A DNA stretch of 64,000 nucleotides, taken from positions 682,001 through 746,000 of the forward strand of contig NZ_MTHD01000002.1 in assembly GCF_001956855.1 (NCBI RefSeq), given 5' to 3'. A program made the position numbers and the translations under genes. Positions within the stretch are counted from its first letter, which is position 1. Each line of letters opens with the position of its first letter. Below are positions 17,005 through 30,982 of this stretch, piece after piece. The notes under the pieces were generated by a model. It searched no databases. It was not told the DNA's origin and saw only the letters and a program-made list of their open reading frames with translations. This DNA comes from Azonexus hydrophilus (GTDB lineage: Bacteria; Pseudomonadota; Gammaproteobacteria; Burkholderiales; Rhodocyclaceae).

Positions 17005-19773
17005 ATGAGCCAACTCATCCACCACCTCCGCCAACACCTCCCCGAAAACCAGGTCATCACCGATGAACTGCGCCTCCTCGCCTACGGCACCGACGCCAGC
17101 TTCTACCGCCTGATACCGGAGGTCATCACCATCGTCGAAACGGAAAATGACCTGAAAACGGTGTTGACCGCAGCACGGCAGAACCAGCGTCCGGTTACCT
17201 TCCGTGCTGCCGGCACCAGCCTGTCCGGGCAGGCGATCAGTGATGGTGTGCTGGCGCTGATCGGTGAAGGTTTCGCCACTTGCGAGATCAGTGCCGATGC
17301 CGGCAAGGTCACCGTTGGGCCGGGGATGGTGGGTGGTGAGGTGAATCGGCGGCTGGCGCCGCATGGGCGCAAGATCGGTCCTGATCCGGCGTCGATCGGC
17401 GCGGCTCGGATCGGTGGCATTGCCGCCAACAACGCGTCCGGCATGTGCTGCGGGACGGCGCAGAACAGCTACCGGACGCTGGCCGGCATGCGTGTGATGC
17501 TGGCCGACGGTACCGTGCTCGACACTGAAGATGCGCGCAGCCGCGACGCCTTCTCGCTGTCGCATGCGGTACTGCTCGGCGAACTGGAGCGGCTGGGTCG
17601 CAACACCCGCGACAACACGCGGCTGGCCGAACGCATCCGGCACAAGTTCAAGATCAAGAACACCACCGGCTACAGCCTGAATGCGCTGGTCGATTACGAG
17701 GATCCGTTCGACATCCTCGCCCACCTGATGATCGGTTCCGAAGGCACGCTCGGTTTCATTTCCCGGATCACTTACCAGACCGTCGTCGAAGACCCGTACA
17801 AGGCGTCGGCGCTGGTTTTCTTCCCGGACATCCGTACCGCCTGCGAAGCGGTGATCCGGCTGAAGCCGCAACCGGTGGCAGCGGTCGAGCTGCTCGACCG
17901 CCCTGCCCTGCACTCGGTCGAGAACAAGCCGGTGCTGCCGGCAATCATGCGCGCGCTGGGCGAGGACGCGGCGGCGCTGCTGATCGAGGTCCGCGCTGCC
18001 AGCGCCGACCTGCTGCAGGAAAAGATTGCCGCCGTCCATGGCGCCATGGACGGCATTGCCACGGTCGAGCCGATGGCCTTCTCGACCGATCCGGCGACCT
18101 GCGACATGTACTGGAAGGTACGCAAGGGCACCTTCCCGTCGGTTGGCGCAATGCGGCGCACCGGCACGACGGTGCTGATCGAGGACGTCGCCTTCCCGAT
18201 CGAGTCGCTGGCCGACGCCACGCTCGACCTGCAGGCGCTGCTGCGCCATCACGGCTATCACGAGGCGATCATTTTCGGTCACGCGCTGGAGGGCAACCTG
18301 CACTTCGTGTTCACCCAGGATTTCGGCGATCCGGCCGAGGTCGACCGCTACGCCCGCTTCATGGACGACGTCTGCCAGCTGGTGGTCGGCAAGTACGACG
18401 GCTCGCTGAAGGCGGAGCACGGCACCGGGCGCAACATGGCGCCATTCGTCGAAATGGAATGGGGCAAGGATGCCACCGACCTGATGCGCCGGATCAAGGC
18501 TTTGTTCGATCCGGAAAACCTGCTCAACCCGGGGGTCATCCTCAACGACAATCCGCACGCCCACCTGGAAAACCTGAAGCCGATGCCGGCCGCCGAGGAC
18601 ATCGTCGATCGCTGCATCGAATGCGGCTTCTGCGAACCGCTGTGCCCGTCGCACCGGCTGACGCTGTCGCCGCGTCAGCGCATCGTCAGCGTCCGCGAAT
18701 TGTCGCGCCGAGCTGCCGCCGGCGAGCCGGCCGGCAGCATCGGCGAAGATTACGCCTACATGGGGCTCGACACCTGCGCCGGTTGCGGCCTGTGCTCGAC
18801 GGCTTGCCCGGTCGGCATCGACACCGGCGACCTGACCCGGCGACTGCGCGGCCGTCGGCTCGGCGACAGCGCGCGTGCGGTCAACGCCTGGACTGGCCGC
18901 AATTTCGGCACGCTGGCCACCGTCTCGCGCCTGGGCCTGAGCGCCGGCCACGCCGTTGCCGCCGTCGTCGGCGACCGCCTGCTCGGCCGCCTTTCCGGCG
19001 GCGCCTGGAAATCGCCGATGCCGCACGCCGGCAAGGCGCCGGCAGCGCGTACCGGCAGCGGCGATCCGGTGGTCTATTTCCCGACCTGCGGCGGCCGCAT
19101 CTTCGGGCCATCAAACGCCGGCGACGCGCAACTGGGCGATGTCATCGTAGAACTGCTGCGCCGCGCCGGTTACGCGCCCATCCTGCCGGCCGGTTTCGAC
19201 AGCCTGTGCTGCGGCCAGATGCTGGCGAGCAAGGGCATGACCGAGGAAGCCGAAGGCATGTCGCGGACGCTGGAAGCCGCGCTGATGGCGGCTTCGGAAA
19301 ATGGCCGCTACCCGGTGATCATGGACGCCAGCACCTGCTCGGCCCGGATGCAGCAGCACCTGGCCGGCCGCTTGAAGCTTTACGACTTTCACGAGTTCGC
19401 CGTCGATGCACTGCTGCCGCGGCTGATGATCCGCAAGCAAGCCGGCCCGGTGGCGCTGCATGTCAATTGCTCGGTGCGCAAGAACGGCGCCGACGCCAAG
19501 CTGCGCACGCTGCTCCGGGCCTGCGCCGACGAAATCGTCGAGCCGGCCAGTGTCACCTGCTGCGGCTTTGCCGGTGACCGCGGTTTTGTCGTGCCCGAGC
19601 TGAACCAGCATGCGCTGCGCAAGATCCACAACGAACTGCCGGCCGCTTGCGCCTGCGGCGTGTCGACCAACCGCACCTGCGAGATCGGCCTCAGCGCCGA
19701 AACCGGGATCAACTACCAGTCGATCGCCTATTTGCTGGAAAAATGCAGTCGACCGCTGGAAAACCCTTGCTGA
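17005..19773 (+). CDS. dld: D-lactate dehydrogenase, Dld-II type FAD/Fe-S fusion
   Basis: 922 aa fusion. The GlcD-type FAD_binding_4 domain ([17 protein letters not shown] near 68-84; [14 protein letters not shown] near 134) is followed by the FAD-linked oxidase C-terminal domain ([13 protein letters not shown] near 473). Then come two 4Fe-4S clusters ([14 protein letters not shown] near 536, [14 protein letters not shown] near 590) and a CCG-type module (LCCGQM near 736, [10 protein letters not shown] near 853). This is the Shewanella Dld-II layout, which oxidises D-lactate to pyruvate at the membrane. Together with LutABC it lets the cell use both lactate isomers. A glycolate oxidase or other 2-hydroxyacid substrate is a weaker alternative. 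Confidence 0.88.
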   Translation: MSQLIHHLRQHLPENQVITDELRLLAYGTDASFYRLIPEVITIVETENDLKTVLTAARQNQRPVTFRAAGTSLSGQAISDGVLALIGEGFATCEISADAGKVTVGPGMVGGEVNRRLAPHGRKIGPDPASIGAARIGGIAANNASGMCCGTAQNSYRTLAGMRVMLADGTVLDTEDARSRDAFSLSHAVLLGELERLGRNTRDNTRLAERIRHKFKIKNTTGYSLNALVDYEDPFDILAHLMIGSEGTLGFISRITYQTVVEDPYKASALVFFPDIRTACEAVIRLKPQPVAAVELLDRPALHSVENKPVLPAIMRALGEDAAALLIEVRAASADLLQEKIAAVHGAMDGIATVEPMAFSTDPATCDMYWKVRKGTFPSVGAMRRTGTTVLIEDVAFPIESLADATLDLQALLRHHGYHEAIIFGHALEGNLHFVFTQDFGDPAEVDRYARFMDDVCQLVVGKYDGSLKAEHGTGRNMAPFVEMEWGKDATDLMRRIKALFDPENLLNPGVILNDNPHAHLENLKPMPAAEDIVDRCIECGFCEPLCPSHRLTLSPRQRIVSVRELSRRAAAGEPAGSIGEDYAYMGLDTCAGCGLCSTACPVGIDTGDLTRRLRGRRLGDSARAVNAWTGRNFGTLATVSRLGLSAGHAVAAVVGDRLLGRLSGGAWKSPMPHAGKAPAARTGSGDPVVYFPTCGGRIFGPSNAGDAQLGDVIVELLRRAGYAPILPAGFDSLCCGQMLASKGMTEEAEGMSRTLEAALMAASENGRYPVIMDASTCSARMQQHLAGRLKLYDFHEFAVDALLPRLMIRKQAGPVALHVNCSVRKNGADAKLRTLLRACADEIVEPASVTCCGFAGDRGFVVPELNQHALRKIHNELPAACACGVSTNRTCEIGLSAETGINYQSIAYLLEKCSRPLENPC

Positions 19774-19828
19774 CTGGCGAGCGCACGACTCGCTACAATC
19801 TCCGGAAATTCTCCCGCCTGGACAACTC

Positions 19829-22591
<2,763 letters not shown>

Positions 22592-22602
22592 AATCACGCC
22601 CC

Positions 22603-23421
22603 ATGCCTACACCGATCAAACGCACAGTCTTCTTCATCTCCGATGGCACCGGCCTGACCGTCGAGGCCCTCGGCCACAGCCTGCTCACCCAGTTCGAGAA
22701 GGTGGAGTTCCGGCAGATACGCATTCCCTTCCTCGACAGCATCGACAAGGCGCAGGATGCCGTTGCCCGCATCAACGCCCAGGGCGAAGCCGACGGCATG
22801 CGTCCCATCGTGTTCACCACGCTGATCGATGCCGAACTGGCCGGGATCGTGCATCAGGCTGACGCCTTCTCCATGTCGTATTTCGAAACTTTCCTCGCCC
22901 CGCTGGAAAACGAACTCGGCCTGAAATCGAGCCATACCGTCGGCCGCTCGCACGGCACCGCCGACAGTTCGGACTACAAGAACCGGATCGAGGCGATCAA
23001 CTACACGCTGGCGCACGACGACGGCATCACCGATCGCGGGCTGGAGGAAGCCGACGTCATCCTGGTGGCGGTATCGCGCTGCGGCAAGACGCCGACCTCG
23101 CTTTACCTGGCCATGCAGTTCGGCCTGAAGGCGGCGAATTTCCCGCTGATCCCGGAAGATTTCGATCGCGGTCGCCTGCCGGGAACGCTGGAAAAACATC
23201 GCCCCAAGCTGTTCGGCCTGACCATCCAGCCGGAACGACTGGCGCAGATCCGTGAAGAACGCCGCGCTGCCAGCAACTACGCATCGCTGGCCAACTGCCG
23301 CTATGAAATCGCCGAGGCGGAAAAGATGATGCGTCGCGAGGGCATCCGCTGGCTCGACTCATCGACCAAGTCGATCGAGGAAATCTCGGCCACCATCCTG
23401 CAGGAACTGAATCTGCGCTGA
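22603..23421 (+). CDS. ppsR: PEP synthase regulatory protein (bifunctional kinase/pyrophosphorylase)
   Basis: 272 aa DUF299 family. In E. coli PpsR inactivates PEP synthase by ADP-dependent phosphorylation of a Thr next to the catalytic His and reactivates it by Pi-dependent removal. Seen here: N-terminal [25 protein letters not shown] near 110, and the P-loop-like [16 protein letters not shown] near 156-171. The PpsA encoded nearby carries the matching Thr-Cys-His (GGRTCHAA), consistent with a working pair. The short gap after ppc (TTAGAATCACGCCCC) contains a possible -10 TAGAAT. Confidence 0.95.
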   Translation: MPTPIKRTVFFISDGTGLTVEALGHSLLTQFEKVEFRQIRIPFLDSIDKAQDAVARINAQGEADGMRPIVFTTLIDAELAGIVHQADAFSMSYFETFLAPLENELGLKSSHTVGRSHGTADSSDYKNRIEAINYTLAHDDGITDRGLEEADVILVAVSRCGKTPTSLYLAMQFGLKAANFPLIPEDFDRGRLPGTLEKHRPKLFGLTIQPERLAQIREERRAASNYASLANCRYEIAEAEKMMRREGIRWLDSSTKSIEEISATILQELNLR

Positions 23422-23435
23422 GCGGGCAAGCCGCT

Positions 23436-24206
23436 TCAGGCTTGCCGGCGCCGGACCATCTCGAACAGGCAGACCGCCGCTGCCGCACCGACATTCAGCG
23501 ACTCGACCGCACCCGGCATCGGAATGCGGATCTTCAGTTGGGCCGCGTCGATCAGTTCTCGCCGCACGCCCAGCCCTTCCGAGCCGAAAACCCAGGCCAG
23601 CGGGCCCTGCCATCCGGCCGCATAGAGTGACGTCGCACCGTCCAGACAGGTGACTGCCGTCGTTCCGGCATAGCTTGCGATGAATGCGCCCAAGTCGGCT
23701 TCTTCGTGGATGTCGAGGACGAAATGGGCGCCCTGGCCGGCGCGCAACACCTTCGGCGACCACGCCGCAGCGCAGCCGGGCGACAGCAGGACCTGACGGA
23801 CGCCGGCGGCGGCGGCGCTGCGCAGCAGGCTGCCGAGATTACCCGGGTCCTGCACGCCGTCGAGCAAAACTGCATCTTTTTCCCGGTCGACCGCAACATT
23901 TGCCTGCGGCGTATCGACCACCGCCAGCAGGCCGCTGGGCGTATCAACCAGCCCGAGTTCGCGCATCAGCGCCGCGCTGATGACGGTGCACTCACGCTCA
24001 CCAAGCCAGGCCTGGATTTCGCCGCCGGCCAGCGCCGATTCGCTGACGATCAGGCTGCTCACCGGCCCGCGCTGCGCCTCCCAGGCCTCGACCAGATGCA
24101 GGCCATCAAGCAGCGTCTGGCCGCTCTTGCGCCGTTCGCGGCCGGATTCGGCCAGCCGCTTCAATTGCTTGAAAAAGGCGTTGTCGCGGGACTGGATCAG
24201 CTTCAC
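23436..24206 (-). CDS. SpoU/TrmH-family RNA 2'-O-methyltransferase
   Basis: 256 aa SPOUT enzyme. N-terminal substrate-binding domain ([16 protein letters not shown]...[12 protein letters not shown]) and the three SpoU motifs: [31 protein letters not shown], and [18 protein letters not shown]. It methylates rRNA or tRNA; the exact base is not deducible. The GTG start at 24206 overlaps the rnhB stop (GTGA). Last gene of the long rpsB-to-rnhB block; convergent with ppsR, 14 bp apart, with an 8 bp hairpin GGCAAGCC/GGCTTGCC covering both ends. Confidence 0.9.
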   Translation of the reverse strand: MKLIQSRDNAFFKQLKRLAESGRERRKSGQTLLDGLHLVEAWEAQRGPVSSLIVSESALAGGEIQAWLGERECTVISAALMRELGLVDTPSGLLAVVDTPQANVAVDREKDAVLLDGVQDPGNLGSLLRSAAAAGVRQVLLSPGCAAAWSPKVLRAGQGAHFVLDIHEEADLGAFIASYAGTTAVTCLDGATSLYAAGWQGPLAWVFGSEGLGVRRELIDAAQLKIRIPMPGAVESLNVGAAAAVCLFEMVRRRQA

Positions 24207-24793
24207 AGCAGCGACAATTGCCGGGCAACCGGCCCGAAGCTGCGCCGATGCACCGGCGAGGCGCCGTGCTCGACCAGCGCGGCGCAGTGGGCTGCCGTCG
24301 GGTAGCCCATGTGCCGGTCGAAACCATAGTGCGGATAAAGTTCGTGCAGCACCAGCATGCCGGCGTCGCGTACTGTCTTGGCCAGGATCGACGCGGCGGC
24401 GATCGAAGCGATCTTGCCGTCGCCCTGGACCACGGCCTCGGCCGGCACTTCGAGCGGCGGACAGCGGTTGCCGTCGATCATTGCCAGCTCCGGCCGGATC
24501 GCCAGCCCGGCAACGGCGCGCTGCATGGCCAGCATCGTCGCATGCAGGATGTTCAGCCGGTCGATCTCCTCGACGCTGGCTTCGGCCACACACCAGGCCA
24601 GGGCCTTTTCCCGGATTTCAACGGCCAGCGCATCGCGCTTTTTCTCCGACAGCTTCTTCGAGTCGTTGAGGCCGGCAATCGGCCGTGCCGGATCGAGGAT
24701 CACCGCTGCCGCCACCACCGGACCGGCCAGCGGCCCGCGCCCGGCTTCGTCGACACCGCAGACCAGGCCGTCGGGGACGATCAGCGCAGGCAT
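24203..24793 (-). CDS. rnhB: Ribonuclease HII
   Basis: 196 aa. Cuts RNA in RNA-DNA hybrids and removes single ribonucleotides. Family motifs: [20 protein letters not shown] near 11-30 with the catalytic Asp-Glu pair, [40 protein letters not shown] with a further catalytic Asp, and [12 protein letters not shown] at 24793 overlaps the 3' end of lpxB by 13 bp. Confidence 0.96.
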   Translation of the reverse strand: MPALIVPDGLVCGVDEAGRGPLAGPVVAAAVILDPARPIAGLNDSKKLSEKKRDALAVEIREKALAWCVAEASVEEIDRLNILHATMLAMQRAVAGLAIRPELAMIDGNRCPPLEVPAEAVVQGDGKIASIAAASILAKTVRDAGMLVLHELYPHYGFDRHMGYPTAAHCAALVEHGASPVHRRSFGPVARQLSLL

Positions 24794-25929
24794 TCGATGA
24801 CCGCCCGCGCGGCCTTCTCGGCCGTATTCTGGCGCAACTGCAGGTGCAGCTCGGTGAACGCCTGTTCGATCGCCTTCGCGTTGTCCTTGTCTTCGTACAG
24901 CTTGACCAGCGCCTCGGCCAGATTCTCCGGCGTTGCATCGTCCTGCAGGATTTCCGGCACGACGAACCGTCCACACAGGACGTTGGGCAAACCGACGTAA
25001 GGCAGATAGGCCATGCGCTTCATCAGTCGATACGAGAATTTCGCGATCTTGTAAGTGATGACCATCGGCCGCTTGATCAGGGCCGCTTCCAGCGTCGCCG
25101 TGCCGCTGGCGATCAGCGCCACGTCGGATGCACCGACGGCGGACTGGGCATGACCAAAGAGCAGACGGAAGGGAATGTCGGCCGCGTGCTGGCGATAGAT
25201 CGCCGCCTCGAACTGCAGCCGGGTTTCGCGCGTCGCCAGCGGCACGACGAACACCGCATCGGGCAGGAAACGCTCGCGGATGATCTTCGCCGTCTGGACG
25301 AAGGTATCCGCCATGCTTTCCAGCTCGCCGCGACGACTGCCGGGCAGCATGGCGAAGATCGGATAGTCGCGGGGCAGCGCGAGCTTTTCACGCACTTCCT
25401 GGCGATTCGTTTCGAGCGGAATGATGTCGGCCAGCGGATGCCCGACATAGGTCACCGGAATGCGCTCTTTCTCGTAGAGCGGTGGCTCCATCGGGAACAG
25501 CGCCAGCACGCGCTTGACGGCGCGGCCGATCTTCTTGATCCTGCCCCCCCGCCAGGCCCAGATCGACGGGCTGACGTAATGTACCGTCGGCACGCCGGCA
25601 GCCTTCAGGCTGGTTTCCAGACCGAGGTTGAAATCCGGCGCATCGATGCCGATGAAGATATCCGGGCGCAGATCAAGCAGGCGTTTTTTCAGTTGCCGGC
25701 GGATACCGGAGATTTCGCGGTAATGCTTGAGCGCATCCCAGTAGCCCATGACCGAGAGTTTCCCCATCGGCCACCAGCAATCCATCCCCTGCCCCTGCAT
25801 GCGCGGACCACCAATGCCGTAGAAGACCGCATCCGGCAATTCCTTCTTCAGGGCGGCAATCAGGTGACCGCCCAGCAGATCGCCGGAGGCCTCGCCCGCC
25901 ACCATCGCAATACGGACGACCGTGCTCAT
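24781..25929 (-). CDS. lpxB: Lipid-A-disaccharide synthase
   Basis: 382 aa GT19 enzyme that joins UDP-diacylglucosamine and lipid X in lipid A synthesis at the inner membrane. N-terminal [49 protein letters not shown] and [10 protein letters not shown] are all present. I chose ATG 25929, 1 nt past the lpxA stop, over a longer frame from 25974. Confidence 0.96.
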   Translation of the reverse strand: MSTVVRIAMVAGEASGDLLGGHLIAALKKELPDAVFYGIGGPRMQGQGMDCWWPMGKLSVMGYWDALKHYREISGIRRQLKKRLLDLRPDIFIGIDAPDFNLGLETSLKAAGVPTVHYVSPSIWAWRGGRIKKIGRAVKRVLALFPMEPPLYEKERIPVTYVGHPLADIIPLETNRQEVREKLALPRDYPIFAMLPGSRRGELESMADTFVQTAKIIRERFLPDAVFVVPLATRETRLQFEAAIYRQHAADIPFRLLFGHAQSAVGASDVALIASGTATLEAALIKRPMVITYKIAKFSYRLMKRMAYLPYVGLPNVLCGRFVVPEILQDDATPENLAEALVKLYEDKDNAKAIEQAFTELHLQLRQNTAEKAARAVIECLR

Positions 25930-25930
25930 G

Positions 25931-26701
25931 TCAGCGAATGATGCCCCGTTTGGAGACTTCGAGGAAATCGACAAAGCGCTGGACGTCCGGCTGGGTCTTC
26001 GCGTCGTCGGCCAGTTTGGCTTTGGCCTCCTCGAGCAGCAGGCCGGACTTGTACAGGGTCCGGTAGGCGCGCTTCAGCGAGGTGATCGAATCGGCAGTGA
26101 AGCCGCGACGCTTCAGGCCTTCGACGTTGATGCCGTAAGGCTGGGCGGTATTGCCGGCAGCCATCAGGTAAGGCGGCACGTCCTGCAGGATGACGGTGCT
26201 GACAGCGGTCATCACGTGCGCACCGATGCGGCAGAACTGATGCACGCCGGTGAAACCGCCGAGAATCGCCCAGTCCTCGACGACCACATGACCGGCCAGC
26301 TGGGAATTGTTGGCGAAGGTGCACTTGTTGCCGACCTGGCAGTCGTGCGCGATATGCACGTAGGCCATGATCCAGTTGTCGTCACCGATGCGGGTCACGC
26401 CGACATCCTGGACGGTACCGAGATTGAAGGTGCAGAACTCGCGGATCGTGTTGCGGTCACCGATCTCCAGGCGGGTCGGTTCGCCGGCGTATTTCTTGTC
26501 CTGCGGTACCTCGCCCAGCGAACAGAACTGGAAGATATGGTTGTCGCGACCGATGCGCGTATGGCCGGAAATCACCACATGCGGACCGACGACAGTGTTG
26601 TCGCCGATCTCGACATGCGGACCGATGATCGAATAGGCACCGATCTCAACGTTGGCGCCGATCTTTGCGCCAGGATCGACGATGGCTGTCGGATGAATCA
26701 T
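25931..26701 (-). CDS. lpxA: UDP-N-acetylglucosamine acyltransferase
   Basis: 256 aa left-handed beta-helix acyltransferase with hexapeptide repeats from residue 2 on. Catalytic His lies in the [13 protein letters not shown] region near 122-125. First committed step of lipid A synthesis. Start [13 protein letters not shown] at 26701, 1 nt past the fabZ stop. Confidence 0.97.
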   Translation of the reverse strand: MIHPTAIVDPGAKIGANVEIGAYSIIGPHVEIGDNTVVGPHVVISGHTRIGRDNHIFQFCSLGEVPQDKKYAGEPTRLEIGDRNTIREFCTFNLGTVQDVGVTRIGDDNWIMAYVHIAHDCQVGNKCTFANNSQLAGHVVVEDWAILGGFTGVHQFCRIGAHVMTAVSTVILQDVPPYLMAAGNTAQPYGINVEGLKRRGFTADSITSLKRAYRTLYKSGLLLEEAKAKLADDAKTQPDVQRFVDFLEVSKRGIIR

Positions 26702-26702
26702 C

Positions 26703-27137
26703 TTACAGGTCCCGCTTGGCACACATCAGCTTCGCCGAGGCGGCCAGTTGGCCGTCGACCCGTGCTTCCGCCTTGTACTTCCAGATACCACGCATCTGGC
26801 GTTCGATTTCGACGTGCAGATGCAGCTGGTCACCCGGCATCACCGGCCGCTTGAAGCGCGCTTCGTCGATCCCGGCAAAATAGAAGACGGTATCCGGCGA
26901 CGGCTTTTCTTCCATGGTCTTGAACGACAGGATGCCTGCGGCCTGCGCCAGGGCTTCCATGATCAGGACGCCGGGCATCACCGGATGATGCGGGAAGTGA
27001 CCGACAAAGAACGGCTCGTTGATCGTCACGTTCTTGTAAGCATGGATGGACGTACCCGGGATGATCTCGACCACACGGTCGACCAGCAGGAACGGATAGC
27101 GATGCGGCAAGTGTTCAAGAATCTCGTGAATATCCAT
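26703..27137 (-). CDS. fabZ: (3R)-hydroxyacyl-ACP dehydratase FabZ
   Basis: 144 aa hot-dog enzyme of fatty acid synthesis. [11 protein letters not shown] near 13-23, [20 protein letters not shown] near 45-64 with the catalytic His, and the Glu of the LIMEALAQ helix. Start ATG at 27137 with AAGGGA upstream; a TTG three codons earlier is less likely. Competes with LpxD/LpxA for hydroxyacyl-ACP, hence the conserved clustering. Confidence 0.96.
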   Translation of the reverse strand: MDIHEILEHLPHRYPFLLVDRVVEIIPGTSIHAYKNVTINEPFFVGHFPHHPVMPGVLIMEALAQAAGILSFKTMEEKPSPDTVFYFAGIDEARFKRPVMPGDQLHLHVEIERQMRGIWKYKAEARVDGQLAASAKLMCAKRDL

Positions 27138-27142
27138 TTTTA

Positions 27143-28186
27143 TCAATCCCTTGTATTATTTTCTTTAAGTTGTTTCTCAAGCTCTGAAACACGATCTGCC
27201 AGCTTCGACAGACGACGGATATGGGCTGCATTGCGTACCCAGTCCTCGTGCGTGTCGAGCGGGAACACCCCGGTATAACGTCCGGCCTCGGTGATGCTCT
27301 TCATCACCAGCGAGCCCGCGGAAATCGTCGTGCCGGCGGCCAGCGACAGGTGACCGGTAATCATGCCTGCCCCGCCGACGATGCAGTGCTCGCCCATCGT
27401 CACGCTGCCAGCCACGCCGGTGCAGCCAGCGAGCACGCTGTACGGGCCGATCCGGCAGTTGTGGGCGATCTGCACCAGATTGTCGATCTTGCACCCTTCG
27501 CCAATCACTGTATCTTCCAGCGCACCGCGGTCGACCGTGGTATTGGCCCCGATTTCGACGTCGTCGCCAATGCGCACGACACCGATCTGCGGAATCTTGA
27601 TCCAGGCCTTGCCTTCCGGTGCGAAACCGAAGCCGTCGGCACCGATGACCGTGCCGGAATGAATGATCACCCGCTCGCCCAGCACGCAACCATGGTAGAT
27701 GGTGACGTTCGGATAGAGGATGCTGCCGGCACCGATCTGCGCCCCGTCACCGATCACGCAGCCGGCGTGAATGACGACATCGTCGCCCAGCACGACGTTG
27801 CGCCCGATGCAGACATGCGGAGCGATGGCAACGCTGTCCGGCACCGGAGAATCGACGACCGCACTGGCATGAACCCCGGAAAAACCGACGTTCAGTGGAT
27901 TCAGCAGGGTCGCCACACGCGCATAGTAGGCATAGGGATTGGCCGTGACGATACGCGCACCGGCGAAGGCATCCGCCGCGTCCGGCGCCAGCACGACAGC
28001 CGCCGCCCGGGTAGTCTGCAACTGGGCGCGATACTTGCGGTTGGCAAGGAAGGTGATGTCACCTTCGCCAGCCGCAGCCAGGGTCGACACCCGGGAAATG
28101 CGAATTTCCCCGTCCCCAAGTACATCGCCGCCCAAACGGGCGGCGATTTCGGAGAGCGTGAAGGATAGCGCTTCCGACGCCACCAT
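27143..28186 (-). CDS. lpxD: UDP-3-O-acylglucosamine N-acyltransferase
   Basis: 347 aa. N-terminal uridine-binding domain (residues about 1-100), then hexapeptide-repeat beta-helix with the catalytic His in the [11 protein letters not shown] segment near 240, and a C-terminal coiled helix ([15 protein letters not shown]). Third step of lipid A synthesis. The ATG overlaps the ompH stop (TGATG). Confidence 0.96.
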   Translation of the reverse strand: MVASEALSFTLSEIAARLGGDVLGDGEIRISRVSTLAAAGEGDITFLANRKYRAQLQTTRAAAVVLAPDAADAFAGARIVTANPYAYYARVATLLNPLNVGFSGVHASAVVDSPVPDSVAIAPHVCIGRNVVLGDDVVIHAGCVIGDGAQIGAGSILYPNVTIYHGCVLGERVIIHSGTVIGADGFGFAPEGKAWIKIPQIGVVRIGDDVEIGANTTVDRGALEDTVIGEGCKIDNLVQIAHNCRIGPYSVLAGCTGVAGSVTMGEHCIVGGAGMITGHLSLAAGTTISAGSLVMKSITEAGRYTGVFPLDTHEDWVRNAAHIRRLSKLADRVSELEKQLKENNTRD

Positions 28187-28692
28187 CACTTGCCGTCGGA
28201 CAAGGCCTTGATGACGCGCTCGGTGATGTCCAGACGTGGACTCACCCAGACGACATCCTGCAGGATCAGGTCGTACTTGTCGGACTCGGCGATCTGCTTG
28301 ATGGCGCGGTTGGCTTTCTCGATGACCGCTGCGTTCTCTTCATTCTGGCGCAGGTTCAGGTCTTCACGGAACTCGCGCTGGCGACGCTGGAATTCACGCG
28401 ACAGATCACCGAATTCCTTTTCGCGATTGCGGCGCTCGGACTCGGCCATGGTCACCGAATTCTTTTCCAGGGCTTCCTGCAGTCCCTGCAGTTGCTTGGC
28501 CATGCGCTGCAATTCCTGATCGCGCCGGGAAAACTCGCTTTCCAGCTTTTTTGCAGCCTTCTGGGCAGCCGGTGCATCACGGAAGATACGCTGCGTATCG
28601 ACATAACCAACCTTCAGTTCGGCCGCACCGAGCCCGGTGATGCACAGGGCGGACAAGCACGAAGCGAGGACAAGGGATTTAGCTTTCAACAT
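28186..28692 (-). CDS. ompH: Periplasmic chaperone OmpH/Skp
   Basis: 168 aa. Signal peptide (MLKAKSLVLASCLSALCITGLGA, cut near AELKVGYVD), then KVGYVDTQRIF and a long charged coiled coil typical of Skp tentacles. Holds unfolded outer-membrane proteins for BamA, encoded just upstream. ATG at 28692 with GGAG 5 nt before it, in preference to an upstream in-frame start. Confidence 0.93.
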   Translation of the reverse strand: MLKAKSLVLASCLSALCITGLGAAELKVGYVDTQRIFRDAPAAQKAAKKLESEFSRRDQELQRMAKQLQGLQEALEKNSVTMAESERRNREKEFGDLSREFQRRQREFREDLNLRQNEENAAVIEKANRAIKQIAESDKYDLILQDVVWVSPRLDITERVIKALSDGK

Positions 28693-28703
28693 GAGACTCC
28701 TGA

Positions 28704-30980
28704 TCAAAAAGTGGTACCCATCTGGAACTGGAAGGCTTCCGATTCATCCTGGTCCTTCTTGTTTAATGGCATGCCGACACTGAACTTGAGCGGTCCGATC
28801 GGCGACAGCCATGAAGCGGTGACACCGGTCGAATAACGAATTTCACCGAAATCCAGACTGTCTCCCGATGCATAGACCTGACCGGCATCGAAGAACAGGC
28901 CCATGCGCGCAGAGCTTTCAAAACCAGGCAAGCTCCACAGCAGTTCGGCGTTGCCGACAATCTTCCGATTGCCGCCAAGACGATCTTCGCCTTCCAGTGT
29001 TCCCAGTGTTCCGAGAGTGTTCGACTTGTAGCCGCGGACCGAATTCACGCCACCCGCATAATAATTCTTGAAAAACGGCAGTTTCTTGCCGCTCAGTCCA
29101 TTGGCAATACCGATTTCACCATTGAGCATCAGGGTGAAGCGCTTGGAAATGGGCAGGAAGTGCTGCAATTGATAGTTGGCACGGTAATAGGTCAGATCGA
29201 CACCGGGCAGACCGACTTCAATGCCGGCACGCTGGTAGGTACCCGAGGTCGGAAAGTAGTAGCTGTTCTTGGTGTCACTGACCCAGGTCAGCGATGCCGG
29301 CAGGGAAACATTGGTTTTACCGAACTCGTTGACGTAGCGCTTGTAATACGTCGGGCTGTTTTCGTAAGTCGTGATCGAGGTGGTATCCACCGCCAGACCG
29401 ACTGAATAGGACTGGGTCTCGCTGATCGGGAAACCGAAGCGGATACCGCCACCGGTTGATTCCGACTTGTAGTCGCCGATATCGGTCGAATCCGTATCCG
29501 TGGTCCGGTGATACACATCGAAACCCTGGCTGACGCCATCGGGCGTGAAATACGGATTGGTGTAGGAAAAAGCATAGGTCCGGTTGGACTTCGCGGAATT
29601 GACCTGGATCGAGACGTTGTTGCCGCTACCCATGAAATTGTTCTGCGAAATCGAGCCGGAGAGAATCAACTTGTCCGTACTCGAGGTACCGACACCCAGC
29701 ATCAGGTTGCCGGTCGGCTTTTCAGTAACGTTGACATTGACATCAAGCTGATCCGAGGTGCCAGCAACCGGGGGCGTTTCAACCGTCACTTCGGAGAAGA
29801 AACCGAGGCGGTCGACACGCTCCTTCGAAGCAGTCACCTTGGCAGCGTCGTACCAGCCACTTTCCATCTGGCGAATTTCCCGACGCACGACTTCGTCGCG
29901 GGTCTTGGTATTGCCGGTCACATTGACCCGACGGACGTAAACACGCTTGCCCGGATCAATGAAGATGGTGAAATCAACCAGACGCTTTTCCCGGTTGATT
30001 TCCGGTGCTGCATTGACGTTGGCGAAGGCATAGCCTTCCGTTCCGAGACGATCGCTGATCGCCTTGGTCGATGCATTCAGACGTTCCCGGGAGAACACGT
30101 CACCGGGACGTACCGTCACCAGTTTTTTCAATTCACCTTCCGGGATCGTGAAATCGCCGGCCAGCTTGACCGAAGCCACCTTGTAGCGCTCGCCTTCGGT
30201 CACGTTGACAGTGATGAACACATCCTGCTTGTCCGGTGAAATCGAGACCTGGGTGGATTCGACGTTGAACTCGAGGAAACCTTTGTCGAGATAATAGGAC
30301 TTCAGTTTTTCCAGGTCAGCCGACAGCTTCTGCCGTGAATACTGGTCATTCTTCGTATACCAGGTCAGCCAACCCGGCGTCGTCAACTCGAACAGCCCCT
30401 GGAGATCCTTCTCCTTGAAGCTTTTGGCACCGACGATGTTGATCTGACGGATCTTGGCGGCATCGCCTTCGACAATATTGAAATTGATGCCCACCCGATT
30501 GCGCTCGAGCGGCGTCACGGTCGTGGTGATCTGCGCCGCATACTTGCCGCGCGACAGATACTGACGCTTGAGTTCCTGCTCTGCCTTGTCCAGCAGGGAG
30601 CGGTCGAAGATGCGGCCGGTAGCGATACCGGTTTCCTTCAGCGCCTTGATGATCACATCCTTGTCGAACTCCTTGAGCCCGACAAAATTGAGCGCAGAAA
30701 TGGCCGGCCGCTCTTGCAGCATGACAACCATGACGTCCCCTTCGACGTCGATGCGCACATCCTTGAAAAACCCCGTCGCGAACAGCGTCTTGATGGCCTG
30801 GGCCGCCTTTTCGTCGTTCAGGGTGTCGCCAACCTTGACAGGCAAATAACTGAATACGGTACCGGCTTCGGTGCGCTGTATGCCCTCGACGCGGATGTCC
30901 TTGACGGTGAATGGCTGGAAAGCCATCACAGGCAAGGAGAAAAGACCGGCAATCAGGGCTGGCAACAGGGATTTTTTCAT
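28704..30980 (-). CDS. bamA: Outer membrane protein assembly factor BamA
   Basis: 758 aa. Signal peptide ending VMA-FQPF, five POTRA domains (about 25-420), then a 16-strand barrel with the conserved VRGYKSNTLG motif near 650-660 and a C-terminal phenylalanine (QMGTTF). Core of the BAM complex. Preceded by rseP (2 bp gap) and followed by ompH, the usual order. Confidence 0.97.
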   Translation of the reverse strand: MKKSLLPALIAGLFSLPVMAFQPFTVKDIRVEGIQRTEAGTVFSYLPVKVGDTLNDEKAAQAIKTLFATGFFKDVRIDVEGDVMVVMLQERPAISALNFVGLKEFDKDVIIKALKETGIATGRIFDRSLLDKAEQELKRQYLSRGKYAAQITTTVTPLERNRVGINFNIVEGDAAKIRQINIVGAKSFKEKDLQGLFELTTPGWLTWYTKNDQYSRQKLSADLEKLKSYYLDKGFLEFNVESTQVSISPDKQDVFITVNVTEGERYKVASVKLAGDFTIPEGELKKLVTVRPGDVFSRERLNASTKAISDRLGTEGYAFANVNAAPEINREKRLVDFTIFIDPGKRVYVRRVNVTGNTKTRDEVVRREIRQMESGWYDAAKVTASKERVDRLGFFSEVTVETPPVAGTSDQLDVNVNVTEKPTGNLMLGVGTSSTDKLILSGSISQNNFMGSGNNVSIQVNSAKSNRTYAFSYTNPYFTPDGVSQGFDVYHRTTDTDSTDIGDYKSESTGGGIRFGFPISETQSYSVGLAVDTTSITTYENSPTYYKRYVNEFGKTNVSLPASLTWVSDTKNSYYFPTSGTYQRAGIEVGLPGVDLTYYRANYQLQHFLPISKRFTLMLNGEIGIANGLSGKKLPFFKNYYAGGVNSVRGYKSNTLGTLGTLEGEDRLGGNRKIVGNAELLWSLPGFESSARMGLFFDAGQVYASGDSLDFGEIRYSTGVTASWLSPIGPLKFSVGMPLNKKDQDESEAFQFQMGTTF

Positions 30981-30982
30981 CG

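Noticed and set aside
16897-19026. 709-codon open frame antisense to dld
   Set aside because: Antisense shadow of a high-GC gene; low-complexity composition and no motif.
23425-23446. Hairpin GGCAAGCC/GGCTTGCC as a strong terminator between ppsR and the SpoU-family gene
   Set aside because: Only 8 bp with no T run on either strand; recorded as a possible weak hairpin in the gene entry only.
27321-27900. Periodic sequence in lpxD that looks like a DNA repeat
   Set aside because: It reflects the hexapeptide repeats of the left-handed beta-helix fold, as in lpxA and dapD.
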